The notes below the pieces were generated by a model. The model was given only the letters and a program-made list of their open reading frames with translations, had not been told where the DNA came from and searched no databases. Positions 27,198 through 36,117 of a DNA stretch of 64,000 nucleotides are shown here, one piece after another. A program made the translations under genes and the position numbers. The stretch's first letter is position 1; every line of letters starts with the position of its first letter. Source of the stretch: Saccharicrinis sp963666825 (GTDB lineage Bacteria; Bacteroidota; Bacteroidia; Bacteroidales; Marinilabiliaceae); the NCBI GenBank assembly GCA_963666825.2, contig OY763044.2, positions 3,658,001 through 3,722,000 of the forward strand. Direction: 5' to 3'.

Positions 27198-27240
27198 AAA
27201 AAATGCACTCCAGATCAGCATATGCTTCTCTAAAGTGCAT
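27198..27240 (-). terminator. Terminator of T9SS-secreted protein gene
   Basis: On the minus strand ATGCACT and AGTGCAT arms (with an inner AGCATATGCT palindrome) run into TTTTTATTT. It lies 24 bases beyond the stop at 27264. Confidence 0.7.
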
Positions 27241-27263
27241 CATTCAAAATGCGTGGTTATATT

Positions 27264-28571
27264 TTATTGTTTTACTAAACGAACTACTTTACGCGATACT
27301 AAATCCTCAACTACTATCTGATATATTCCACTTTGTAAATTTGTTATATCAAATTGATCAACAATACCTGCATTTAATTCAAATACACCTACTGTAGCTC
27401 CGGATAAGCTCACTACTTTTACAACTACTGTTTTAGAATCAAAACTTGTTAAATCTATATTTACCAATCCTTCTGTCGGGTTAGGATAAACAATTAAATC
27501 ACTTTCTTCAATGTCAGGTAAATCAGTAGTCAACTGCGAAGATTTCAGACTCCATGAATAAGCTTCTGGAGTAAAAATTTTATCCCATTTAATTAAATAT
27601 GCTTTTCCTGCCTCAACATTTATATTTAACTCTGATTGCAAACCATCTGCATCATCACTGTAATATGCTCTTTGTTCACCACAGCCGGTGTATACTTCCA
27701 AGTAAGTATCTTCAGAAGTTAAACCCACACTTGTAATAGTAAGATCTCCATCCTGACGGGCAATAAATCTATACCATTTATTCGTTGCTGATTCATGATC
27801 AATTGTATTTTCATCAGAAACATCTATATCAATAGGGTCAATACATCTTTCACCAGCCTGCCAGTTACTTTCTTCAATAGTCCAGTCAATTGTTCCATTG
27901 CCGGCTCCATTTTGCCAACAAATAAGATAAGTTTCTCCTTCAACTGCATCGAAGGCTATTTTACTAGGATTCCAACTTTGATCATTATTAATAGAAGATG
28001 TGTAACTACAGTCATCAAAAACTGCAACTCTACAGCTATCTGAATTATCACTTACGGCCCTTACTGTAACCTTTCCATTACGTGAAGCTGTAAATTCAAA
28101 CCATCTGTATTTGTTTTGAGGAGCATTACTAACCATATAACCAGCTGTTGATGCTAGCGGATAGCTACAGAATTCACCTTGAGCCACAGTCTTTTCCTCA
28201 AGGTTCCATTCAAACTCCTGATTTGTATAATAATTTCTCCAATTTATATAATAGGTAAGTCCGCTTATAACCTCAAACGAAACCTCTGATTGATCATCAA
28301 TAAAATTATCACTAAATGTAAAAGCTTCCTGATCGCAACCATCATAAATTTCAACGTAAGTATTGGCGGTTGTCAATCCAACTGAAGATACAGTGACTTT
28401 TCCATCCATGGTAGCGGTATAGACAAACCACTGGTCACCCGCAGCATTATCACTGATATTTATTCCCTGACTTGCAGCAACTGCTGCTGTACAATTTTCT
28501 CCTCCTTGTCCATATGATACATGAACTCCCACTCCTACTAAAATTAGGAATACTAAAATAACCTTTTGCAT
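27264..28571 (-). CDS. Secreted three-repeat beta protein with T9SS sorting domain
   Basis: 435 residues. The signal peptide ends at VSYGQ. Three repeats of about 105 residues each carry a GE.C start, a W[FY].[FY]T/A..DGKVTV core and a D.YVEIYDGC turn, like pre-peptidase C-terminal beta sandwiches. The last 75 residues form a type A Por/T9SS sorting domain (VYPNPTEGLVNIDL, GIYQIVV, final KVVRLVKQ). It is exported across the outer membrane and probably attached to the surface. No catalytic domain is present, so it is probably a binding or adhesion protein. Paired Cys in each repeat may form disulfides. Confidence 0.88.
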   Translation of the reverse strand: MQKVILVFLILVGVGVHVSYGQGGENCTAAVAASQGINISDNAAGDQWFVYTATMDGKVTVSSVGLTTANTYVEIYDGCDQEAFTFSDNFIDDQSEVSFEVISGLTYYINWRNYYTNQEFEWNLEEKTVAQGEFCSYPLASTAGYMVSNAPQNKYRWFEFTASRNGKVTVRAVSDNSDSCRVAVFDDCSYTSSINNDQSWNPSKIAFDAVEGETYLICWQNGAGNGTIDWTIEESNWQAGERCIDPIDIDVSDENTIDHESATNKWYRFIARQDGDLTITSVGLTSEDTYLEVYTGCGEQRAYYSDDADGLQSELNINVEAGKAYLIKWDKIFTPEAYSWSLKSSQLTTDLPDIEESDLIVYPNPTEGLVNIDLTSFDSKTVVVKVVSLSGATVGVFELNAGIVDQFDITNLQSGIYQIVVEDLVSRKVVRLVKQ

Positions 28572-28573
28572 TT

Positions 28574-28597
28574 TGTGTTGTGTTGTTGTGTTGTTGT
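28574..28597 (-). repeat. CAACA-type simple repeat in 5' leader
   Basis: On the minus strand the bases directly before the ATG at 28571 are a run of CAACA/ACA units. The leader is free of G, so it should stay unstructured and may aid initiation without a Shine-Dalgarno sequence. It could also vary in length by slippage. Confidence 0.5.
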
Positions 28598-29193
28598 AAA
28601 ATCTTGTGTTGTATAAATTTATTTCATTAACTATTTTTTTACTAGAGTCTGTTATATGTTACAGATAACGCGTTTTCCCCAAAACAAATTATCATATAAT
28701 CATTACAGTCGCTCACCATTTACAATTTTCATTAATCAACAATCATTGTTTATTCACAATAATTTTTCGTCTATTTATCAACTTATAACGAAAGCTTAAT
28801 TAAAAGGTTTCGTTTTTTAAAATTGTAATTCTTTCTTAAAATCAAATAATAAGACTTTTCTCATGCAAAAAACCTTATAAAATCTAGGTCTAACATGAAT
28901 TAATTTTTTTTTGAATACTCAAAAATTAATCTGAAAAAAAATCTGTTTTGCTTAAAATTAACCTTGTCCCCACAAAAATTAATACTGTAACAAAACTAAA
29001 GCCTCTCTTGTGTATGAAGTAATAGGAGATGCAAAAGTAAAAAACTTTTTAAGAATCATTAATCTAAACCATCCTTCAAAAACAATTTTAACATTTTTTA
29101 GCAATGTCTATAATTCTAAAATTAAATTCAATTTCCAGTTTATATTCGCTCTTTTTGTTCCTATTTTTGTAGTATTACTTAAATTTAAATCCA
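28598..29193. other. Divergent intergenic region
   Basis: About 600 very AT-rich bases between the T9SS protein gene (minus) and the radical SAM gene (plus). It must hold both promoters, but no confident box pair is visible. A 64-codon frame at 29010-29204 overlaps the radical SAM start and has no family features, so I do not call it. Confidence 0.4.
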
Positions 29194-31392
29194 TTGGATC
29201 ATAAAATACTATTAGTTACAGCTCCTTTTACGCAATTAAATACTCCTTATCCGGCAACAGCTTATCTTAAAGGGTATTTGGATTATCAAAATATTGAATC
29301 TTTTCAAGTTGATTTGGGATTAGAAGTTATATTAAAAGTTTTTTCAAAAGAAGGACTGTCCCATATTTTTAAAGAGCTCAACATAAATAGAAATACGTGT
29401 AGTGAAAACGCAACCAGGATACTAGCTTTAAAAAAAGATTACATTTCTACAATTGATAATGTAATTTCATTTTTACAAGGTAAAAACGAAATGCTATCAC
29501 ATACTATCTGTAATGAATCATTTCTTCCGCAGGCATCCCGATTCAATAATTTAGATGATTTCGAATGGGCATTTGGCACAATGGGAATCAGAGATAAAGC
29601 CAGGCATCTTTGCACCTTATACCTGGAAGACCTTTGTGATTTTATTATTGAATGTATTGATCCTCATTTTGGATTTAGTAGATATGCCGAAAGAATTAGT
29701 TCCTCAGCTTTTAGCTTTGATCCAATATACAATGAGCTAAACAATGAAAACTCGTTAATTTGCGATATACAAAATAAAATTCTTCAAGATTATATTGAGA
29801 AAGAAAATCCATCTCTAATTGCATTTTCTGTCCCTTTCCCGGGTAATTTATTAGCAACTTTAAAATGTGGACAATTTATTAAGTCAAATTTCCCAGACAT
29901 AAGAATTACTATTGGAGGAGGATACCCTAATACTGAATTAAGATCAGTAAGCGACACCAGAATATTTGAATTTATAGACTTTATAACCCTTGATGATGGA
30001 GAAGTTCCTTTATTTAATCTTATCGAATTTATTAATGGTGAAAGAACAATCGATAAATTAAAAAGAACCTTATTAACAAAAGAGGACAAAGTAATTTATA
30101 TGAATGGCTCTGAAATGGACGACTTTTCATATAAAAACAATGTTTCGCCTAATTACGAAGGACTTAAAATCAATGATTATATTTCTATTATTGATATAGT
30201 TAATCCAATGCACAGGCTTTGGAGTGATGGTTTTTGGAATAAATTAACAATGGCACACGGATGCTACTGGGGAAAATGTTCTTTTTGTGATACATCGTTA
30301 GATTACATAAAAAGATTTGAACCTACTTCAGCATCGGTTATATGTGATAAGGTAGAAGAAATCATAAAACAAACAGGAAAAAACGGTTTTCATTTTGTGG
30401 ATGAAGCTGCCCCTCCGTCGTTAATGGTTGCCTTTGCTAAGGAAATTATTAAGCGAGAAATAAATATTGTATGGTGGACAAACATACGCTTTGAAAGACA
30501 TTTTACATATGATGTTTGCAGAATATTAAAAGCCTCTGGATGTATTGCTGTTTCTGGCGGTTTAGAAGTTGCTACTGACAGAATATTATCATTGATCAAT
30601 AAGGGAGTTAGTGTATCGCAGGTGGCTAAAGCATGTTATAATTTTGCAAGCAACGGCATTTTAACTCATGCTTATTTAATGTATGGTTTTCCAACACAAT
30701 CAATACAAGAAACCATTGATTCACTGGAAATTGTGAGACAGATGTTTGAAAATAGCATTCTACATTCAGGTTTCTGGCATCAATTTGCTTTAACAGTTCA
30801 TAGTCCCGTGGCAAAAAACCTTAATACATTTAATATCTCAACTGTCAACCACAACCTTAATCCATTTGCAAACAACGACTTAGAACACATTGACAAAAAA
30901 GGAGCTAAACACGAACTTTTTAGTGATGGTTTAAAAAAATCCATCTACAATTATATGCATGATTTGGGATTTGATTTACCACTACAAGAATGGTTTGATT
31001 TTAAAATTCCTCCAACAACCATTGCTCCTAACTATATTTACAATTCATTAGAGCAATCATATCAAGAAGAATACAAACCGAACAATAAGGTTATCTGGAT
31101 CAATGAGATTCCTGAAATTAAGCTATATAAAAATAAGAAGAAAGGAAATGCTATTTCTATGGCTGAAATAATAATCCACCAAAAGGATAATGCTGTTAAA
31201 ATAAATGTCAAGGAAGAAATTGGGAATTGGATTATTAAGGTTTTAAAATCTTCACACATCACAAATTCAAAGGAATATTCTTTTAAAGATCTAATTAGAA
31301 GTTTTGAAGAAGAAAGCTTAGGTAATTTTGATATATTTAGCAATGGTTATGCTTTTAATACTTTAAGAGAATGTGGATTACTAATAATTTAA
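29194..31392 (+). CDS. B12-binding domain radical SAM protein
   Basis: 732 residues. The N-terminal half resembles a cobalamin-binding Rossmann domain (KILLVTAPF at the start, ITIGGGYPNTELR and ITLDDGEVPLF further on). The radical SAM core follows, with GCYWGKCSFC at 356-365, giving Cys357, Cys362 and Cys365 in a CX4CX2C spacing instead of CX3CX2C. The start is TTG: an in-frame stop lies at 29170-29172, no ATG occurs before residue 100, and the fold begins at residue 4. Substrate unknown. It overlaps the next gene by 22 bases. Confidence 0.85.
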   Translation: MDHKILLVTAPFTQLNTPYPATAYLKGYLDYQNIESFQVDLGLEVILKVFSKEGLSHIFKELNINRNTCSENATRILALKKDYISTIDNVISFLQGKNEMLSHTICNESFLPQASRFNNLDDFEWAFGTMGIRDKARHLCTLYLEDLCDFIIECIDPHFGFSRYAERISSSAFSFDPIYNELNNENSLICDIQNKILQDYIEKENPSLIAFSVPFPGNLLATLKCGQFIKSNFPDIRITIGGGYPNTELRSVSDTRIFEFIDFITLDDGEVPLFNLIEFINGERTIDKLKRTLLTKEDKVIYMNGSEMDDFSYKNNVSPNYEGLKINDYISIIDIVNPMHRLWSDGFWNKLTMAHGCYWGKCSFCDTSLDYIKRFEPTSASVICDKVEEIIKQTGKNGFHFVDEAAPPSLMVAFAKEIIKREINIVWWTNIRFERHFTYDVCRILKASGCIAVSGGLEVATDRILSLINKGVSVSQVAKACYNFASNGILTHAYLMYGFPTQSIQETIDSLEIVRQMFENSILHSGFWHQFALTVHSPVAKNLNTFNISTVNHNLNPFANNDLEHIDKKGAKHELFSDGLKKSIYNYMHDLGFDLPLQEWFDFKIPPTTIAPNYIYNSLEQSYQEEYKPNNKVIWINEIPEIKLYKNKKKGNAISMAEIIIHQKDNAVKINVKEEIGNWIIKVLKSSHITNSKEYSFKDLIRSFEEESLGNFDIFSNGYAFNTLRECGLLII

Positions 31393-31826
31393 GAATAATC
31401 ATACATGCCGCTTTAATATTTACAGTTTACTCATGTACAGTTAATCATATGACAGAAAGCTCTTTAAAGCAAGATATAATAAATACAGAAAAAGACTTTG
31501 AAAAAATGGCAAATGAAGAGGGTATTGCTGAAGCTTTTCACCATTATGCTGACTCAAATGCTGTTATACAGAGAAACAACCAAATAATCAAAGGCAAAAG
31601 CAATATCTATCACTCAATTAAAACAAATGAAATTTATAACCAAGCAACATTAAAATGGACTCCTGATTTTGTGGATGTATCAACAGATGGAACTCTTGCC
31701 TACACCTATGGAAATTATATTTTTGAATACTACGATAAGGACAGCATAAGGCAAACTTCAACGGGAATCTTTCATACAGTATGGAAGAGACAGGAAGATA
31801 ATAGCTGGAGGTTTGTGTGGGATTAA
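31371..31826 (+). CDS. NTF2-like (DUF4440) small lipoprotein
   Basis: 151 residues. A hydrophobic N-terminus ends in a lipobox-like FTVYSC (Cys22). The rest fits the DUF4440/SnoaL-like cone fold: a helix with DIINTEKDFEKMANEEG, then FHHYADSNAV, and a terminal strand TVWKRQEDNSWRFVWD. It is probably anchored facing the periplasm; ligand or substrate unknown. The 22-base overlap with the radical SAM gene implies co-expression. Confidence 0.78.
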   Translation: MWITNNLRIIIHAALIFTVYSCTVNHMTESSLKQDIINTEKDFEKMANEEGIAEAFHHYADSNAVIQRNNQIIKGKSNIYHSIKTNEIYNQATLKWTPDFVDVSTDGTLAYTYGNYIFEYYDKDSIRQTSTGIFHTVWKRQEDNSWRFVWD

Positions 31827-31876
31827 CATAAACTTTAACTACAATTATATTTTAACACTTAATTTCTTAAACTGAT

Positions 31877-33784
31877 ATGACAAAATTTTTAATACTTCTT
31901 TCTTTTATATTTTTATTTCATACAATCAATGCTGAATCCATATCTGATTTTCTTTTTCCATCACCAAAACAAATCAAAATAAAAGAAGGTCAACTAAACA
32001 ACTTAAATGATTTTCAATACAGTTCTGAAAAATTATTTAATTTATTAGAAACATTAGAAACCATCAATGTTCAAGGTGAACTTAAAGAATTCTGTACACC
32101 ACTGCAGTACAATACCATTAAATACCATATTGACAAAACCTTAACTCATACTCAGGAATATAAGATTACGATAGACTCATTAAACATAACTATTACCGCT
32201 CAAAACGAAGCTGCTTTGTTTTATGCAAAACAAACCCTAAAACAAATCATTGAATATTCCAGATCAACAGATTCAGGAATCCCCTGTCTTGAAATTAATG
32301 ACTGGCCTGATTTTGAGCGAAGAGGCTATATGCTTGATATAAGTAGAGATAAAGTCCCTACAATGGAAACTTTATATCACATCGTTGACCTTTTAGCCAG
32401 CTGGAAAATCAACGAGTTTCAATTATATACAGAACACACGTTTGCCTATAAAAATCACAAGGAAGTATGGGAAGGCTGTAGTCCCATGACTGCTGATGAA
32501 ATACAAAAACTTGATGCTTATTGTAAAGTAAGATTTATTGATCTGGTTCCAAATCAGAATTCTTTTGGACATATGGAAAACTGGTTAAAACATGATACCT
32601 ATCTTGATTTGGCTGAATGCCCAACAGATTGTAAAACCATATGGGGAATGAGAAGCAGAACCAGTCTTAACCCAACCAATCCGGGCTCACTTATTTTAAT
32701 GCAAGAACTTTACAAGGAACTACTTCCTAACTTCTCCAGTGAATATTTTAATATTGGTTGCGATGAAACAGTTGAATTAGGATGTGGTTTATCAAAAGAA
32801 GAATGTGATAAAATTGGAAAAGGACAAGTATATCTGAATTACCTTATCCAATTAAATAATGAAGTTAAGGCAAATGGAAGAAAAGCACAATTTTGGGGCG
32901 ACATCATTTTAAATCATCCGGAATTAATCTCGTCCTTACCTAAAGATATGACTGCAATGGTTTGGGGATATGAAAGTGATTTTCCTTTTAATGAAAAATT
33001 ACCTGAGTTTCAAAAAGCCGGACTTCAATATTATGTTTGTCCGGGAACATCAACATGGCGATCTATCGTTGGCAGAAATCACGATGCATTTTTAAATTTA
33101 AAAAATGCAGCAGTCAATGGAAAAAAGTTTAATGCTAAAGGCTATCTGAATACCAATTGGGGTGATTACGGACACTGGCAACCTTTATCTGTTTGTTATG
33201 CACCAATGGGAGTTGGAGCCGCCTATTCATGGAGTGTCAATTCTAATCCTGAGTCAAAAATTGAGTTCGTAATGAATCAATACATATTTAAAGACAAAAC
33301 AGGAAAAACAGCGCAATCAATTCTAAAATTAGGAGATGCATACTTAAAATGTAAAATTCCGGAAGGAAATGCAAATGCATTTCACTTAATGCTTAGACGC
33401 TATAAATGGACAATGAAAGGCCATTATCAAACTAAAGAATTAAAAATAACTAACCTTGAAAATGCAGAAACAGAAATTAATGAAGCAATAAAAGAGATGT
33501 TAGCAGCAAAACCTGAAAGTTCTGATTCTTCAATAATAAAAAGAGAAGTATTGCAGGCCTGCTCATTAGCTAAGCATGGTATTAACTTAGGTATAGCGAG
33601 ATTAAAGGCACCAAAATACGAAACTAAAAGTACAGATCAAGACACAAAACAAATACTTTATAGTGAGTTAGAAAAGATAATAGAAGACCATAAGACCACA
33701 TGGATTTTAAGGAACAGAAAAGGTGGCTTAGAATCTTCAACAGAAAAAATGATTGATTTATTAAATTACTATAAAGAAGAATAA
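31877..33784 (+). CDS. Glycoside hydrolase family 20 beta-N-acetylhexosaminidase
   Basis: 635 residues with a signal peptide (LLSFIFLFHTINA). The N-terminal alpha/beta GH20b-like domain (about 25-145) is followed by the barrel opening RRGYMLDISRDKVPTMETL. The catalytic pair Asp296-Glu297 lies in FNIGCDETVELG, and Glu is the general acid in substrate-assisted cleavage. Further markers are FWGDIILNHPEL and MVWGYESDFPF. It removes terminal GlcNAc or GalNAc from glycans, in the periplasm or outside. It has no T9SS tail. It follows the lipoprotein gene after 50 bases; co-transcription is possible. Confidence 0.9.
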   Translation: MTKFLILLSFIFLFHTINAESISDFLFPSPKQIKIKEGQLNNLNDFQYSSEKLFNLLETLETINVQGELKEFCTPLQYNTIKYHIDKTLTHTQEYKITIDSLNITITAQNEAALFYAKQTLKQIIEYSRSTDSGIPCLEINDWPDFERRGYMLDISRDKVPTMETLYHIVDLLASWKINEFQLYTEHTFAYKNHKEVWEGCSPMTADEIQKLDAYCKVRFIDLVPNQNSFGHMENWLKHDTYLDLAECPTDCKTIWGMRSRTSLNPTNPGSLILMQELYKELLPNFSSEYFNIGCDETVELGCGLSKEECDKIGKGQVYLNYLIQLNNEVKANGRKAQFWGDIILNHPELISSLPKDMTAMVWGYESDFPFNEKLPEFQKAGLQYYVCPGTSTWRSIVGRNHDAFLNLKNAAVNGKKFNAKGYLNTNWGDYGHWQPLSVCYAPMGVGAAYSWSVNSNPESKIEFVMNQYIFKDKTGKTAQSILKLGDAYLKCKIPEGNANAFHLMLRRYKWTMKGHYQTKELKITNLENAETEINEAIKEMLAAKPESSDSSIIKREVLQACSLAKHGINLGIARLKAPKYETKSTDQDTKQILYSELEKIIEDHKTTWILRNRKGGLESSTEKMIDLLNYYKEE

Positions 33785-33829
33785 ATCCTTTTCTAGCAAT
33801 AAAATTTTATAGAATTATGACAAAATAAC

Positions 33830-33859
33830 AAAAGTCCATTCTTAAGAATGGACTTTTAT
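33830..33859. terminator. Bidirectional terminator between GH20 and repeat-peptide genes
   Basis: A nearly perfect palindrome, AAAAGTCCATTCTT and AAGAATGGACTTTT, with A and T runs at the two ends. It serves the convergent genes ending at 33784 (plus) and 33895 (minus). Confidence 0.85.
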
Positions 33860-33894
33860 TATACTACCAGGAGTATAACTTATTAGTTTATAAT

Positions 33895-34164
33895 TTATTT
33901 TGTTACAATAATTGGATCTTCGTCTACTAATTTGGTTACAATTATAGGATCTTCGTCTGCAAACTTAGTTACAATTATTGGATCCTCATCAAAAAACTTA
34001 GTTACGATGATTGGATCTTCATCAAAAAGTTTTGTTACAATTATAGGATCTTCATCTGCTAATTTAGTTACTATAATAGGATCCTCATCTGCAAATATTG
34101 AAGTTGTAATTGTTGATAATAAGAATAATGCTGCGATTTTAATAACGTTGTAATTTGTTTTCAT
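33895..34164 (-). CDS. Secreted peptide of six identical nonapeptide repeats
   Basis: 89 residues. A basic start and hydrophobic core (MKTNYNVIKIAALFLLSTI) form a signal peptide with likely cleavage after SIFA (residue 25). The remaining 64 residues are exactly six copies of DEDPIIVTK, separated by the dipeptides LA, LF, FF, FA and LV, with no tail. The repeats are identical in protein but differ in synonymous codons (Pro CCA/CCT, Ile ATT/ATA/ATC, Thr ACA/ACT/ACC, Lys AAA/AAG), so the peptide sequence appears to be selected. I know no family. It may be a multi-core peptide precursor, a signal peptide or a small repeat surface protein. It lies downstream of a membrane TPR-HTH regulator on the same strand and has its own terminator. 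Confidence 0.85.
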   Translation of the reverse strand: MKTNYNVIKIAALFLLSTITTSIFADEDPIIVTKLADEDPIIVTKLFDEDPIIVTKFFDEDPIIVTKFADEDPIIVTKLVDEDPIIVTK

Positions 34165-34175
34165 GATATTTGTTT

Positions 34176-34193
34176 TTTGTAGTTCACTACAAA
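34176..34193. promoter_or_regulatory. Inverted repeat before the repeat-peptide gene
   Basis: TTTGTAG-TTCA-CTACAAA, perfect 7-bp arms, ending 12 bases upstream of the start codon at 34164. It would form a leader hairpin or an operator. Confidence 0.45.
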
Positions 34194-34229
34194 TATCTAT
34201 ATGAAAACAAGCACTTTACGTTTTTTTAG

Positions 34230-34251
34230 CGTGACAAAAACGTGACAAAAA
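34230..34251. promoter_or_regulatory. Tandem CGTGACAAAAA direct repeat
   Basis: Two adjacent exact copies of an 11-base unit, one helical turn apart, 66-87 bases upstream of the repeat-peptide start. This is the spacing expected of an activator binding the same face of the DNA next to a promoter. The binding protein is unknown. Confidence 0.5.
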
Positions 34252-34391
34252 ACATAAGGTTCTATATCAGAGTTTTAAACCTTAACTAACAAGGTCAAAA
34301 AGACAAATATTTCAGGTTATTTTTGACTAACAAATCAATAAAACATATAAACAACACCAATTTTAACACTAACTTAATCTACACTCAGCAT

Positions 34392-36026
34392 CTATTTTGT
34401 CATATCTTTGATTAATTTTTCTCTATAATCCTGCAAATAATCTTCAATATTACTTTCAACATTTAGTTTTGTTCTTATACGTTGTTTTGCCTTTCTAATG
34501 GAAGAAGGTTGAACATTCTGAACTTTGGAAATAACCTCTGTTGGCAGTTTTAAACAAAGCATTACAGCGTATCTCACTTCCGTTTTAGTTAATAGTGGAA
34601 AAGATTCTGTAAACAAGTTTATTGTTTCCATGTAACAAGTATCAAAACTATCTACAATGTTACCTGTATTTTCATTTACAGCATTAAAATCATCCCGTTG
34701 CTTCTTTAATATCTTTTTATCATGACTTAACCTATGTTCCAACAACTGTTTTTCTCCAATTCCAATCAATAAATTATGAAACTCTTTATTTATTTCCTCT
34801 ATCTTTTTTCTTCTGTTCTTCTGATACAAGTAAACATAAAATCCTACAGCACTAAGTATTCCAATAGTTATTACTATAACCAAATAAAGCATAAACTCAC
34901 TTGCCTTCTTTTCAACTTTTAATTTTACCAATTGTGTTTTTAGCAAATCCAATTTATTGTTGACCTCAAGCACCTTGGCCATCCTTGCATTTTCAAAGGA
35001 TTTCGTTTCTTCTAATAATTCCTGATAAGAGTTTAAATCTTCATATGCTCTTATATAGTCATTTTTAGCAACATCTATTTTATGCAAATAACTATACGCA
35101 TAAAGCATTCTATGCTGTTGTTTAATACCCTGATATAGATCCAATGATTTGATTAAATATTTTTCAGCGGTATCATATCTCTTTTGTTTATAATACAAAA
35201 CCCCTTTAAATTGGTATAATGCAGGCTTAATTAAATCTCCAATTTTATGTGCATCACAAATTTCAATAGATAAATCGCAGTATTTATGTGCTTTTTCAAA
35301 ATTCTGATTTGAATAATAACTACTTGCGATAACCTTGTAAACACTAGCCGCCCTTAAGTATAATTTTAAATCCAGATAATCATCTGCCAGTTCATTTAAT
35401 TTTTCAGGAGTTTCTGGCTCTGATAAAACAAACAACAACTCCATAAACTCTGCAAATAATCTAATTTCTTCCTCATCAGAATTCTTTAATATTTCTACCC
35501 CAAGATTTAGTTCATCTTCAAAGTTCTCTTTCAAAGCTCTATTACACCTTGCAATACTTACATAAGCAAATCCCGCATCAACACTTTCTTTATCTGTTAA
35601 TGCAATAGCCTCATAAAAATTGATTTTTGCTTGTTCAAATAGTCCGGAAACTTCAGCTATCTGACCTAATAAAATTTGACTTTTAGCTAACCATTTTGAA
35701 TTTTCTGCAACCGAAAATGAAGACATTGCCTTTTCGATAAACACTAGAGAAGAATCCATTTCCAAATCAGAAAATAACAGAAGTGCCTCTGAATAATTAA
35801 TATATCCAGAATATTTATAAGCATCATTCTCTGACAGTGAGTTTTTTATAGAGTCTAGATCAAGCTTGGCCTTATCGGGATAGTATGTTCCATTAAATTC
35901 TAACTCAGAAAACAACTGATCAATATAAAAATCATTGCTTTTATTTTGAGAGAATACAACTAATGGTAATAGAATAAAAAAAATCGTTAAAACCCGTTGA
36001 ACATTATTGTTAAACAGAATAATCAT
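34392..36026 (-). CDS. Membrane TPR sensor with LuxR-like HTH
   Basis: 544 residues. A signal-anchor or signal peptide (LTIFFILLPLVVFSQN) is followed by about nine TPR-like helical pairs (about 40-350) outside the inner membrane. One membrane helix (about 378-398, MLYLVIVITIGILSAVGF) leads to a basic coiled coil and a C-terminal LuxR/GerE-like HTH (SFPLLTKTEVRYAVMLCLKL, then SSIRKAKQRIRTKLNVES). This Bacteroidota architecture links an external TPR sensor directly to DNA binding. Its signal is unknown. The repeat-peptide gene is next downstream, 227 bases away. Confidence 0.85.
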   Translation of the reverse strand: MIILFNNNVQRVLTIFFILLPLVVFSQNKSNDFYIDQLFSELEFNGTYYPDKAKLDLDSIKNSLSENDAYKYSGYINYSEALLLFSDLEMDSSLVFIEKAMSSFSVAENSKWLAKSQILLGQIAEVSGLFEQAKINFYEAIALTDKESVDAGFAYVSIARCNRALKENFEDELNLGVEILKNSDEEEIRLFAEFMELLFVLSEPETPEKLNELADDYLDLKLYLRAASVYKVIASSYYSNQNFEKAHKYCDLSIEICDAHKIGDLIKPALYQFKGVLYYKQKRYDTAEKYLIKSLDLYQGIKQQHRMLYAYSYLHKIDVAKNDYIRAYEDLNSYQELLEETKSFENARMAKVLEVNNKLDLLKTQLVKLKVEKKASEFMLYLVIVITIGILSAVGFYVYLYQKNRRKKIEEINKEFHNLLIGIGEKQLLEHRLSHDKKILKKQRDDFNAVNENTGNIVDSFDTCYMETINLFTESFPLLTKTEVRYAVMLCLKLPTEVISKVQNVQPSSIRKAKQRIRTKLNVESNIEDYLQDYREKLIKDMTK

Positions 36027-36117
36027 AAATAAACTTCTTTATAAAGAAAAAACAATGATAATAAAGATAATCTATTTATAATATATCCAACAGATATTGT
36101 TCAACATAAATTAAACA

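Noticed and set aside
29010..29204. 64-codon plus-strand frame
   Set aside because: It overlaps the radical SAM start in another frame, is rich in Lys, Phe and Asn as random AT-rich DNA would be, and has no family features.
33895..34092. 33-base direct repeats as a CRISPR-like array
   Set aside because: The repeats are contiguous, in frame, without spacers, and vary at codon third positions.
33932..34153. Plus-strand frame with VTIIGSSS repeats
   Set aside because: It is the antisense reading of the six-repeat peptide gene; only the minus-strand frame has a signal peptide and a terminator on the right side.
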